The notes under the pieces were generated by a model, which worked only from the letters and a program-made list of their open reading frames with translations, was not told the DNA's origin and did not search any database. Shown here piece by piece: positions 1-8,348 of a stretch of 64,000 nt of DNA. A program made the position numbers and the translations under genes. Position 1 is the stretch's first letter. Every line of letters starts with the position of its first letter. The stretch is taken from contig NZ_JAVKCA010000021.1 of the NCBI RefSeq assembly GCF_040222955.1, positions 62,001 to 126,000 on the forward strand, in the 5' to 3' direction. This DNA comes from Marinoscillum sp040222955. Lineage in GTDB: Bacteria > Bacteroidota > Bacteroidia > Cytophagales > Cyclobacteriaceae.

Positions 1-293
1 CTCAAGACCCCAAAGGAAAGTCTGCCAAAAAGAATGAAGACGACAAAATCACACCTAAGGTGATCAGCCTGATCAGTGCCACCATCTCCGACTGTGCAGA
101 CGAAGACGGCTGGGCATTTCTGGGCGATGTGGGAGGTCTGCTTCAGAAAAAGCAACCGAATTTTGACTCCCGAAACTTTGGCTTTCAGAAGCTCACCCCC
201 ATGATCAAATCCATCAATAAGTTTGAAATAGAACAGCGCGAAAACCAGCGCGGTGGCAAATACAAGCTGGTCTATGTAAGGAATAAGGATTAA
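1..293 (+). CDS. C-terminal part of NYN/OST-HTH domain protein (partial)
   Basis: The reading frame is open from base 3 to a stop at 293, so this is the 3' end of a gene that begins outside the window. The visible 96 residues begin with a Lys-rich linker and then match an OST-HTH/LOTUS domain: an acidic start (DEDGWAFLGDVGGLL), a central basic turn (NFGFQKL) and a closing strand (YKLVYVRNK). In bacteria this domain usually sits at the C-terminus of NYN (PIN-like, DUF88/LabA) proteins thought to bind or cut RNA. The NYN part is not in the window, so the nuclease half is inferred. The next gene on this strand is 124 bases away and shows no link. Confidence 0.7.
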   Translation, partial: QDPKGKSAKKNEDDKITPKVISLISATISDCADEDGWAFLGDVGGLLQKKQPNFDSRNFGFQKLTPMIKSINKFEIEQRENQRGGKYKLVYVRNKD

Positions 294-417
294 ATATGTA
301 CCCTGAAAGCACCTTGCTCTTATCACCAGGAGATTCCGCTTCTGCAGTACTTCAGAAACCGGAATAGCATTCTAGCCAGCTCTTCCTTTAGCCGGTAAGT
401 AAACCATCAAGTATTTC

Positions 418-834
418 ATGAAAAAAATCATCAGCTATCAGCTTGCGTGTCGATTGCTCCAATTCATCTTCGGACTATTTATCATCTTTCACCTATCTGT
501 GATTGCAGGTATTATCTTATTCGATTTTGTTCCCATAGATTATCTATGGGGTGGCCGTTTGAAGACCAGGGAAGCACTATTGGATTTCGAGTTTATTTCA
601 CTGGGCGTTATGGTATTATGCTACCTTATCGTCCTCATAAAGACCGAAAAGGTACTACCTAATCTGGTCGGAATTGCCAATATTTTCTTATGGATTTTGA
701 CAGTGTTGTTTCTATTCAATACGGTCGGAAACATTCTCGCTGAAACGACTTTCGAGAAATTTTTTGGTCTCGTCACGGCAACGCTTGCCATACTTTGCCT
801 GAGACTTGCGTTGGAAAAGAATGAATCCAAATAA
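418..834 (+). CDS. Four-helix integral membrane protein, unknown function
   Basis: 138 residues with four hydrophobic segments at about 6-34, 57-77, 82-102 and 107-130, with short basic or acidic loops between them. No catalytic motif or family signature was recognised, so no function is proposed. The chosen start MKKIIS gives a typical short basic N-terminus directly before the first helix. The gene converges on katG, and a shared hairpin terminator lies between their ends. Confidence 0.6.
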   Translation: MKKIISYQLACRLLQFIFGLFIIFHLSVIAGIILFDFVPIDYLWGGRLKTREALLDFEFISLGVMVLCYLIVLIKTEKVLPNLVGIANIFLWILTVLFLFNTVGNILAETTFEKFFGLVTATLAILCLRLALEKNESK

Positions 835-891
835 TTATATCATTTACCTCTTCAGGTGATTATCACCTCCGGTTGATACGCCAGAGTATAA

Positions 892-921
892 AAAAGGTGA
901 CCTGATTCCAGATCACCTTTT
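892..921. terminator. Bidirectional hairpin terminator between membrane protein gene and katG
   Basis: An inverted repeat AAAAGGTGA / TCACCTTTT (892-900 and 913-921) encloses a 12-base loop that can form a small inner CTG/CAG stem. The A-run on one side and T-run on the other make it usable in both directions, which fits the convergent genes ending at 834 and 953. Confidence 0.7.
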
Positions 922-952
922 GGGCACCATAAGTATTATAATCTTTCTTAAT

Positions 953-3172
953 CTACGTCAGATCGAAGCGATCCAGATTCATCACCTTAGTCCAGGCTTT
1001 TACAAAGTCCCGTACAAACTTCTCCTCAGAATCTGCACAGCCATACACCTCGGCGATGGCCCTAAGTTCGGAATTGGAACCGAAGATCAGGTCTACCCGG
1101 GTGCCTGTCCACTTCACAGCTCCCATGGCACGATCGCGTCCCTCAAAAACCGTTTGAGCGTCTGAAGTAGCCTTCCATGTAGTGCTCAGGTCCAGCAGAT
1201 TGGCAAAGTAGTCGTTCGTAAGGGTTTCAGGTCGCTTGGTAAATACACCATGCTTCGACTGATCAAAGTTCGTGTTCAACACACGCATGCCTCCCACCAG
1301 AGCAGTCATCTCAGGAGCGGTCAGCGTGAGTAGCTGGGCACGGTCCACCAGCATTTCCTCTGCCGATGCAGTATGTTTCGGTTCAAAATAATTGCGGAAG
1401 CCATCTGCGCCCGGCTCCAGTGCAGCGAAAGACTCCACATCAGTTTGTTCCTGACTGGCATCGGTGCGACCGGGAGTAAATGGCACCGTCACAGGGTGAC
1501 CGGCATTCTTAGCCGCCTGCTCTATACCGGCACTCCCTCCCAGTACAATCAAATCGGCCAGAGAAACCTGCTTGCCCGACTGAGCGCTGTTGAACTCCTT
1601 TTGGATACCTTCCAGCTTCTGGAGTACTGCTTTCAGCTGTGCGGGGTTGTTCACGGCCCAATCCTTTTGTGGTGACAATCGGATGCGCGCGCCATTGGCG
1701 CCACCACGCTTATCCGAGCCACGGAAAGTGGAGGCTGATGCCCAGGCTGTAGCCACCAGCTGTGAGACTGTGAGACCAGAATCCAGGATTTTGCCTTTTA
1801 GTGCAGTCACATCCTTATCGTCTATGAGTTTGTACGTCACTGCCGGGATAGGATCCTGCCAGCTAAGCTCCTCTGAAGGCACCTCCGGTCCCAGATAGCG
1901 TGCCAGCGGCCCCATATCACGATGCGTGAGTTTATACCAGGCCTTCGCGAAAGCATCTGCAAACTGATCAGGATTTTCATAAAAGCGTCGTGAGATGGGT
2001 TCGTAGATAGGATCCATTCTCAAGGCCAGGTCAGTGGTCAGCATGAATGGCGCATGGCTTTTGGACGGATCATGCGCATCGGGCACCGTGCCAGCTCCTG
2101 CTCCACCTTTGGGTTTCCACTGGTGTGCGCCTGCCGGGCTCTTGGTCAGCTCCCACTCAAAGCCAAAGAGGTTTTCAAAAAAGTTATTACTCCACCTGGT
2201 AGGAGTGGTGGTCCATGCGCCCTCCAGTCCACTGGTAATGGTGTTGACTCCACTCCCACTTCCCAATGTATTTTTCCAGCCAAGGCCTTGCTCCTCTATG
2301 CCCGCGGCAGCAGGCTCCGGACCCACATACTTACCAGGGTCGCCAGCTCCGTGAGTTTTGCCAAATGTATGCCCGCCTGCAATAAGTGCCACAGTCTCTT
2401 CATCATTCATGGCCATACGACCAAAAGTCTCCCTGATATCACGAGCAGCAGCTATTGGATCAGGCTTTCCATTCGGGCCCTCCGGGTTCACATAGATCAG
2501 TCCCATCTGTACCGCGCCAAGAGGATTCTCCAATTCCCGATCGCCAGTGTATCTCTTGTCGCCAAGCCATTCGGATTCAGCACCCCAATACACATCCTCC
2601 TCAGGCTCCCAGACATCCTCACGTCCACCTGCGAAACCAAAGGTTTTAAAGTCCATAGACTCAAGTGCACAATTTCCAGCCAGAATCATCAGATCGGCCC
2701 AGGAAATCTTCTTTCCATACTTCTGCTTGATCGGCCAAAGGAGCAGGCGTGCCTTATCCAGGTTGGCATTGTCAGGCCAGCTGTTGAGTGGAGCAAATCG
2801 CTGCGTACCAGATCCGGCTCCACCTCTGCCATCCTGAATACGGTAAGTACCCGCACTGTGCCACGCCATCCTGATAAAGAAAGGCCCATAGTGACCATAA
2901 TCTGCCGGCCACCAGTCCTGAGACCGGGTCATCAGCTCAAACAGATCTTTCTTTACAGCCTTCAGGTCCAGTTTTTTGAACTCCTCGGCATAGTTAAAAT
3001 CCTCACCCATGGGGTTGGACAAGGAAGAGTGCTGCCGGAGTATGTTCAACTTCAATTGATTAGGCCACCAGTCGCGATTGGAAGTACCGCCACCTGCACC
3101 TTGTTTTAATGTACCGCCATGAAACGGACATTTACTGGCATCGTTCATGTCTGAATGTTTACTATTTTCCAT
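953..3172 (-). CDS. katG: Catalase-peroxidase KatG
   Basis: Bifunctional haem enzyme that disproportionates hydrogen peroxide and oxidises electron donors; main role is defence against peroxide stress. The 739-residue length is normal for the two-domain class I family. The N-terminal domain carries the distal triad Arg101, Trp104 and His105 (motif FFIRMAWHSAGTYR). It also has the partners of the catalase-specific Met-Tyr-Trp crosslink (Tyr227 in MGLIYVNPEGP, Met253 in GRMAMND) and the proximal haem ligand His268 in AGGHTFGKTHGAG. The C-terminal half is the usual inactive duplicate. No signal peptide, so cytoplasmic. Upstream there is an A+T-rich stretch (3200-3240) with two ATATTTG boxes 14 bases apart on the coding strand, probably part of its promoter. 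Identification is secure. Confidence 0.98.
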   Translation of the reverse strand: MENSKHSDMNDASKCPFHGGTLKQGAGGGTSNRDWWPNQLKLNILRQHSSLSNPMGEDFNYAEEFKKLDLKAVKKDLFELMTRSQDWWPADYGHYGPFFIRMAWHSAGTYRIQDGRGGAGSGTQRFAPLNSWPDNANLDKARLLLWPIKQKYGKKISWADLMILAGNCALESMDFKTFGFAGGREDVWEPEEDVYWGAESEWLGDKRYTGDRELENPLGAVQMGLIYVNPEGPNGKPDPIAAARDIRETFGRMAMNDEETVALIAGGHTFGKTHGAGDPGKYVGPEPAAAGIEEQGLGWKNTLGSGSGVNTITSGLEGAWTTTPTRWSNNFFENLFGFEWELTKSPAGAHQWKPKGGAGAGTVPDAHDPSKSHAPFMLTTDLALRMDPIYEPISRRFYENPDQFADAFAKAWYKLTHRDMGPLARYLGPEVPSEELSWQDPIPAVTYKLIDDKDVTALKGKILDSGLTVSQLVATAWASASTFRGSDKRGGANGARIRLSPQKDWAVNNPAQLKAVLQKLEGIQKEFNSAQSGKQVSLADLIVLGGSAGIEQAAKNAGHPVTVPFTPGRTDASQEQTDVESFAALEPGADGFRNYFEPKHTASAEEMLVDRAQLLTLTAPEMTALVGGMRVLNTNFDQSKHGVFTKRPETLTNDYFANLLDLSTTWKATSDAQTVFEGRDRAMGAVKWTGTRVDLIFGSNSELRAIAEVYGCADSEEKFVRDFVKAWTKVMNLDRFDLT

Positions 3173-3514
3173 TTTTGAGAGATTAAGATTTGTTACTGAA
3201 AGACAAATATGTGATTACAAATATTTATATATATTATACACTCATTAGCTGAGCTTATGACCCACGCCGTACTCTAACAAGTTACCGGATTCCAAACCTT
3301 TCGCAAAGTGATCCGGGTAAGTCCAGAACTTATTAAACAAACTTTAAGAAGCCAGATCTGCCTCAGTTCACAGAATGAGTATTTACGTCCACTTTCTCTT
3401 TCGCTCAACGTATAGTTTTAGCCATTAATACTTAGAAAATGGCCATACCTATAAATTTCATGACCTACTAAAACTAAAAGGTCGTTCATTGGCAGGATAT
3501 AACTATTTGACCCA
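3173..3514. other. Intergenic region between divergent katG and FG-GAP gene
   Basis: 342 bases without a convincing gene. The katG-proximal 70 bases are very A+T-rich and hold two direct CAAATAT boxes at 3204-3210 and 3218-3224, reading ATATTTG towards katG. They are close to, but not exact matches of, the Bacteroidota -7 element. The remainder shows no RNA gene, repeat or strong hairpin. Confidence 0.5.
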
Positions 3515-3910
3515 ATGGGCTTTATAAAACCGATTGCTCTAATTGGCTTGCTGGGCATCAGCTTTGATGCCTGGACGCAACCCCTCATCATGGAGTTCAC
3601 TCAGACCATACCGATGGCTGGAAGCGCTCACAGTATCACGGTGGCTCAATTAAATGATGACACCTACCCGGACATGGTGGTATTTTCCAGCGATGATTTC
3701 ACAAGAGCACAGATCTTTTTGGGGACGGGTCATGGCACGTTTGAAGCTGCCCCACCAATGGTGAAGGATGAAAATTACCGGGTACCTGACCATGGCGACC
3801 TCAATGCTGACGGGTTTGACGATCTGGTTATCTCCTCCTATTGGAATGGTGGCTTCAAGATATTCTGGGGTAATGGAGATGGTCAATTCACAGAAGGCAA
3901 AAGGTATTGA
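3515..3910 (+). CDS. Short secreted FG-GAP/VCBS repeat protein, possibly truncated
   Basis: 131 residues: a signal peptide (about 1-22, MGFIKPIALIGLLGISFDAW) and then two to three FG-GAP/VCBS-like repeats. The calcium-loop type motifs LNDDTYPDMVVFSS and LNADGFDDLVISS are visible. FG-GAP proteins normally carry enough repeats to close a propeller (seven or so), so this one looks like the N-terminal remnant of a longer gene. The stop at 3908-3910 follows directly after a normal repeat (GNGDGQFTEGKRY), and no continuation was found in the other frames. It could be a real small protein or a decaying gene; it converges on the anti-sigma gene. Confidence 0.5.
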   Translation: MGFIKPIALIGLLGISFDAWTQPLIMEFTQTIPMAGSAHSITVAQLNDDTYPDMVVFSSDDFTRAQIFLGTGHGTFEAAPPMVKDENYRVPDHGDLNADGFDDLVISSYWNGGFKIFWGNGDGQFTEGKRY

Positions 3911-3980
3911 AACACTAGTCCACAGGAGTGCTCCCTTTCGGGTTTTATCCTTCTCAAGGAACTGTCCTTTACCTCCTCTT

Positions 3981-4529
3981 TCAAAGACTACTGACCAAAA
4001 AATCCGTTAAATCCTCCTGATCGGCCAGGGTACTGCCCCTGGTAACTTCATGAGCGGGTGATTCTGGTCTCTGACTAGCCACATAAACAGGCACTTGTTG
4101 TTTCACAATGCGCTCGATGTACACCGTATCGGACGGCAGCTGAGAAAACACAGTGTCTACCTTGCCCGGCAGGTAGACTACTTTAGGCGACTCTATGATG
4201 GGTTCTTTTTGAACCGTGTACCACCAGAAGCCTGCAAAGAAGATGATCAGGAAGGCAACATTGGCCATTGCGGGCACTTTCATAGACAAAAGGGAGTAGA
4301 CCACCGATCTGTTCTTTGCTTTGAATCTACTCATTAGCTTCACCGTGGATTGCTTTGACACAGGCCTGGTTTGAACTGACACTGCATGCCCGATGAGTTC
4401 ACGATAGCGTTCAAATGCCCGTTCATTGGAAAATACCTCATCCACCAGTGATTTCTCTGACTTGTTCAGCTCAGTATAGTTTTTACTGCAAATGATCTGG
4501 TCCAATTCTTCAAATTTGTTCTTTTCCAT
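3981..4529 (-). CDS. Probable membrane anti-sigma factor
   Basis: 182 residues with one transmembrane helix at about 85-105 (VPAMANVAFLIIFFAGFWW). The N-terminal part is charged and cytoplasmic; the Pro/Val-rich C-terminal part would lie in the periplasm. It has no recognised zinc-binding anti-sigma motif, so the role is inferred from position and topology. It overlaps the end of the ECF sigma gene by 20 bases, the usual arrangement for a sigma/anti-sigma pair made in fixed ratio. It is the last gene of the three-gene operon starting with the formylglycine-generating-enzyme-like gene. Confidence 0.65.
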   Translation of the reverse strand: MEKNKFEELDQIICSKNYTELNKSEKSLVDEVFSNERAFERYRELIGHAVSVQTRPVSKQSTVKLMSRFKAKNRSVVYSLLSMKVPAMANVAFLIIFFAGFWWYTVQKEPIIESPKVVYLPGKVDTVFSQLPSDTVYIERIVKQQVPVYVASQRPESPAHEVTRGSTLADQEDLTDFLVSSL

Positions 4530-5103
4530 GTCTGGTTATTTTTTGGTCGTCATTTACTTTTAGGATCAATTGCTGCCGCACGGAGAATAAGCGCGACTTC
4601 ACCGTACCAGGTGGTATTTCAAAAATTTCGCTAATCTCTTCTACGGTCATTTCTTGTTGGTATCTCAGTAAAAAAATCGTTCTCTGATCCTCATTCAGCT
4701 CGGAAAGGGCCTGAGACAGTAAGTCGAATTGCAACTTGTGGTCAAGTTTCTGCTCAATGTGCGCCAGGTGTATACCTTCTGACTCCAGATGCTGCCGATA
4801 ATCCTGTTCGAAGGACCGTTTTCTGTAGGCATTCTTGCACATGTTGAAGGCGATCTGAAAAAGCCATGGCTTTACTTTATATTCCGTTTTGTACAGTTCC
4901 GGGCGATCAATGATTTTGGTAAACAAATCCTGTACATAATCTTCGGCCATCTCAGAATCTGCCCAAAGCATCTTGAAGAAAAAGCCATTGAGTCTGGCTG
5001 AATACCTGGTATACAGATTATGAAAAGCACGATGATCCCCACCCTGGATGAGGACCATCAGCGCTTCATCTGTCTTGTTACCATATGTGGTAAAAAGGCC
5101 CAT
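4510..5103 (-). CDS. ECF-type RNA polymerase sigma factor
   Basis: 197 residues from the start MGLFTTYGNKTDEAL. A longer open frame upstream (to 5238) lies inside the preceding gene and is rejected as a start. Region 2 is seen in FHNLYTRYSARLNGFF and AEDYVQDLFTKI, and region 4 in LSELNEDQRTIFLLRYQQE followed by the helix-turn-helix VEEISEIFEIPPGTVKSRL. Only one base separates its start from the stop of the upstream gene, so the two are probably translationally coupled. It directs RNA polymerase to a stress- or envelope-related set of promoters that cannot be named from sequence. The overlapping downstream gene is its probable anti-sigma factor. Confidence 0.92.
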   Translation of the reverse strand: MGLFTTYGNKTDEALMVLIQGGDHRAFHNLYTRYSARLNGFFFKMLWADSEMAEDYVQDLFTKIIDRPELYKTEYKVKPWLFQIAFNMCKNAYRKRSFEQDYRQHLESEGIHLAHIEQKLDHKLQFDLLSQALSELNEDQRTIFLLRYQQEMTVEEISEIFEIPPGTVKSRLFSVRQQLILKVNDDQKITRHGKEQI

Positions 5104-5104
5104 T

Positions 5105-7054
5105 TTATTCTTCCAGAACCTCCATAAATATCCTGAAACCAACAGCATTGCTACGCTCATCATATTCATTGATGCTGGTAATGGTCGATTCATTGGCAGG
5201 ATGATTCCAGCTGCCACCCATCGCCTTGCCGGGTTCATTGATCATTTCTGCCACATTTCCAATCACATCATAAAGGCCCATGTCATTGGAGAAATAGGAA
5301 AGCACGGGTGAAGTTAACCTGTACCCATCCCCTTCACGTCCGGACACGCATGGTGTTACATTCTCTGGTGCCTTGATATTGGCAAGAAAGCATCCCTTTT
5401 CATTCACAATACTGTTTCTCAACTTGAACCAGTCACCATGATACCAGGGATAGCTCACACTGTCGTAATCTCCAATCCGATATTCCTCAAAGTACCGCGG
5501 CTTACCCTCCCCATCAGGTCGTGCCCTGACAACATTATCTTCAAAATTCCAGGATTGAAAATCAACATAACCCAGCGCGGCCATGGTCCATTCCTGCCTA
5601 GAGGGTAGCCTGAATTTCACCTTCTTAAATGCTCTGCCATCCTGCTCATTGTACTGCGCAGTTAACCATTCACAGTACAGCTTGGCAGCCTCAAAGGAGA
5701 TGTCCATGGTCGGGTAGTCAGCGTAATTCATCACCTTATCATCCTTTGTATTAAAGTGATACGATTGGCTAAAGGCCTTGTTGATCGGGTCATAGTCTTC
5801 GAATCGATAACGGGCAATCTCCAGCAGTTCGTCATATTTTTGATTTCCCAGGTATGTCAGAAAAAATTGATACTCTGCGTTGGTCACTTCATGCACTCCC
5901 GCATAGATATTGTCTTTCACTTTGGTGAGCCCCTTATCCAGACTTTTGATATCCAATGCGATCACCTTGAAGGTCCTCGGGCCAGGCTTTTGCGAAAGGA
6001 GCATATTCACCCGCCCTCTGATTTGTGAACGGTCTGCGATGCTTTTGATTTGCGCTTCCAGGAATTTCGATTTCTGATCATCCCCCTGCTGATCATAATA
6101 TTGTTTCAGTAAATAAAAGGGTACAATATAGTTGGCTTCAAAAGTCCGGCCTGTAGCCGTTTTTGGCTCACCATTAAAATCTACCGTGAGGTAATCAAGC
6201 AGGAACCGGTCTTCAATATTGGCACGTAAAACCTCATAGTTGTTAATCTCCGTTTCACTAAAAAGTGATGCCAAGCCCACTACATATAGTTTATCGTTCA
6301 GCCGTTCGAAATGCTGCCTCGGTAGAGTGAGCGCATAGTAAAACGACTGATCCGGATTTGCTTCATACAGATTCTCAATCCGGCCATCTCTGGTTTTGAT
6401 GCCCATTTCCCCAAAAACCCTCTCCTGATAGGCATTATTCTCAATGAGTTCAAGATTCAAAATCTTCACATCCGTCCTGACCCCCATTTCATCCTGAAGG
6501 ACCCATATGGGTATAGTGGTGGTTTCTCCCTCGGTGATTAATATTCCATTTTCACCAACCGACATGAGCACATTGTAGGCATAGTTCAGCAGACTTGGGT
6601 ACATCACATTGGAGTGAAACAACTCCCTGGAATATTCCGCTCGGTTCACTCCCTTGATTTCAGAGAGCATCATCCGATCCACCAGCCATTCATGATGATC
6701 AAGGTCAGCGAGGGCTTTTTCCAGGTGTACAATTCCATCATCCGTATATCCCAGCAACCTGGCGGTAACCCAGTGGCTTTCACTACTGTTTGGGAAATGC
6801 TTATTCACCTCGTCGGCTATTTCCTTTAGTCCGTCAGAGGGCATGCCGCTGTAAAGTGCAGCTTCGAAACACTCTACCCAACCAGACTTATCCTGAGCAT
6901 TTTGCCCCAGGTAGTCACGCCACGATCGATACTTCTCCAAATACCAATTTCGGGCCTTCACCTCCACAACTTTTGAAGGGATGTCCTCCGGGCGGTACGC
7001 CCCGAAAAGCGGTAGCACCAAAAGACACATTACAATTATTCCTACTGTTTTCAT
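5105..7054 (-). CDS. Secreted protein with C-terminal formylglycine-generating-enzyme (SUMF1-type) domain
   Basis: 649 residues from the start MKTVGIIVMCLL, which gives a clean signal peptide; an in-frame start 29 codons earlier would spoil it. The middle (about 167-202) contains a stretch around PIWVLQDEMGVRTDVKILN that resembles the soluble part of DUF2723 proteins (pattern TFPLWYxQExxGxRxDVRVxN); this is recollection, not a search result. From about 375 to the end the FGE-sulfatase fold is visible: VHEVTNAEYQFFL, FRLPSRQEWTMAALG, MGLYDVIGNVAEMINE, GGSWN and the closing VGFRIFME. The usual active-site cysteines were not assigned, so a binding or sensory role is as likely as catalysis. It is first in an operon with an ECF sigma factor. 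Confidence 0.75.
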   Translation of the reverse strand: MKTVGIIVMCLLVLPLFGAYRPEDIPSKVVEVKARNWYLEKYRSWRDYLGQNAQDKSGWVECFEAALYSGMPSDGLKEIADEVNKHFPNSSESHWVTARLLGYTDDGIVHLEKALADLDHHEWLVDRMMLSEIKGVNRAEYSRELFHSNVMYPSLLNYAYNVLMSVGENGILITEGETTTIPIWVLQDEMGVRTDVKILNLELIENNAYQERVFGEMGIKTRDGRIENLYEANPDQSFYYALTLPRQHFERLNDKLYVVGLASLFSETEINNYEVLRANIEDRFLLDYLTVDFNGEPKTATGRTFEANYIVPFYLLKQYYDQQGDDQKSKFLEAQIKSIADRSQIRGRVNMLLSQKPGPRTFKVIALDIKSLDKGLTKVKDNIYAGVHEVTNAEYQFFLTYLGNQKYDELLEIARYRFEDYDPINKAFSQSYHFNTKDDKVMNYADYPTMDISFEAAKLYCEWLTAQYNEQDGRAFKKVKFRLPSRQEWTMAALGYVDFQSWNFEDNVVRARPDGEGKPRYFEEYRIGDYDSVSYPWYHGDWFKLRNSIVNEKGCFLANIKAPENVTPCVSGREGDGYRLTSPVLSYFSNDMGLYDVIGNVAEMINEPGKAMGGSWNHPANESTITSINEYDERSNAVGFRIFMEVLEE

Positions 7055-7212
7055 CTTTGACTTTAGTTTTAGTGAGTTGAAACTTCCGGAAGTCAAAGGG
7101 TAATACACCGCAGATGTACCCGGGTTCATTTTCAAAGTCAAAAAAATCCAGCCACTAAAATTCCAACACCGATCTCAAAGAGAATACTTGGCCATCGGCA
7201 GGTACGGGCCTA

Positions 7213-8133
7213 CTAAAAAATGGATCTGCCTAATTTGGTGGTGAGCATTTCCAGAGCCTGCATTCCTTTATAAGAATTCCCTTTTTTATTCAATGGCGGG
7301 CTCCAGACACTTACACAATACTTTAATGGATTGAGGGCCACAATGGCGCCACCTACCCCACTCTTTCCTGGTAATCCAACCTCAAAAGCAAACTCACCGG
7401 ATTCATCATAGAATCCACAAGTAAGCATGAGTGCATTCATTCTTCTGGACTGACTTGCCGTGAGCATGTAGTTCCCGTGTCCAAATGGAACGTTGGTTTC
7501 GCAGAAGTTCAGGAAGGTCTGTGCAAGTTCCGCACAGGTCATCTCAACAGAACATTGCCAGAAGTAAAAGTCCAGAACCTCCTCCACATCATTCACCAAA
7601 TTCCCCTTGGATTTGATCATATAGGCAAGGGAATAATTGCCATATCCAACACTTTTTTCGGACAAGGCCACCTTTTCATTGTACTGGATGTCAGGATTTC
7701 CACACAAGCCCCGAATATATTCCAGAAACACTGTTTTGGGATCTTCGTGCAAACTCACCAGCATGTCGGCTATGACAATGGCTCCCGCATTGATGAAAGG
7801 ATTTCGCGGAAAGCCATTCTCGTATTCCAGCTGAATGATTGAATTAAAACCATTCCCGGAAGGCTCTACATCCACTCTTTCCCAGACCTTATTTCCCAAC
7901 TGGCTGAACACCAGAGCCAAGGACAGTACCTTGGAAACACTCTGAATAGAAAATTTCTCATCAGCATCTCCAATTTTGTTTTGCGCTCCATCCAGAGTAG
8001 TCAGACAAATACCAAACTTAGACCTGTCAATGGAAGCCAAATCGGGAATATAGTCAGCCACCATGCCTTCATCCGGAGCATCTTTCAGCTCTGTGTAAAT
8101 TTCGTTGATGAGTTGATCGTAATCAGGAGTCAT
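7213..8133 (-). CDS. glsA: Glutaminase A
   Basis: Hydrolyses glutamine to glutamate and ammonia. The 306 residues match the single-domain serine beta-lactamase-like glutaminase family in length. The nucleophile motif is Ser65-Val-Ser-Lys68 in FSIQSVSKVLSLAL, and the conserved stretches PRNPFINAGAIVI and LPGKSGVGGAI are present. No signal peptide, so cytoplasmic. It lies downstream of pyruvate carboxylase on the same strand but is separated by 215 bases with a candidate terminator, so it is probably transcribed alone. Confidence 0.95.
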   Translation of the reverse strand: MTPDYDQLINEIYTELKDAPDEGMVADYIPDLASIDRSKFGICLTTLDGAQNKIGDADEKFSIQSVSKVLSLALVFSQLGNKVWERVDVEPSGNGFNSIIQLEYENGFPRNPFINAGAIVIADMLVSLHEDPKTVFLEYIRGLCGNPDIQYNEKVALSEKSVGYGNYSLAYMIKSKGNLVNDVEEVLDFYFWQCSVEMTCAELAQTFLNFCETNVPFGHGNYMLTASQSRRMNALMLTCGFYDESGEFAFEVGLPGKSGVGGAIVALNPLKYCVSVWSPPLNKKGNSYKGMQALEMLTTKLGRSIF

Positions 8134-8278
8134 TCCTTAATGATTTGAGCTTGTAACAGAAACCAATGAACAGACAATTGGTTGACTTTTGAAGCATGGA
8201 AGAAGGGAAAAGTCTAAGTCAACCTAATCCGTCTTTATAATAGCCAATCGGCACACAAGGTGTTGACTGATCAATATT

Positions 8279-8308
8279 CTAAAACAGGGCCAGCAGTGCC
8301 AGTCCCTG
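8279..8308 (-). terminator. Candidate terminator downstream of pyruvate carboxylase
   Basis: On the minus strand CAGGG (8308-8304) pairs with CCCTG (8289-8285) around a 14-base GC-rich loop, followed by TTTT (8284-8281). The stem is short, so confidence is moderate. Confidence 0.45.
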
Positions 8309-8348
8309 ATTATCCCATCCTAACTTAAAGCATCAATGACATTTGCCA

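Noticed and set aside
2054..3109. 351-codon open frame on the plus strand opposite katG
   Set aside because: It is the mirror of a strongly coding gene, its translation is low-complexity and matches no family, and several other shadow frames occur in the same stretch.
5104..5238. Longer start for the ECF sigma factor
   Set aside because: The extra 45 codons lie within the upstream gene's coding region and do not resemble a sigma N-terminus; the inner ATG begins one base after the upstream stop.
8134..8348. Search for a tRNA or small RNA gene between glsA and pyc
   Set aside because: No cloverleaf or conserved RNA pattern; only a candidate terminator is supported.
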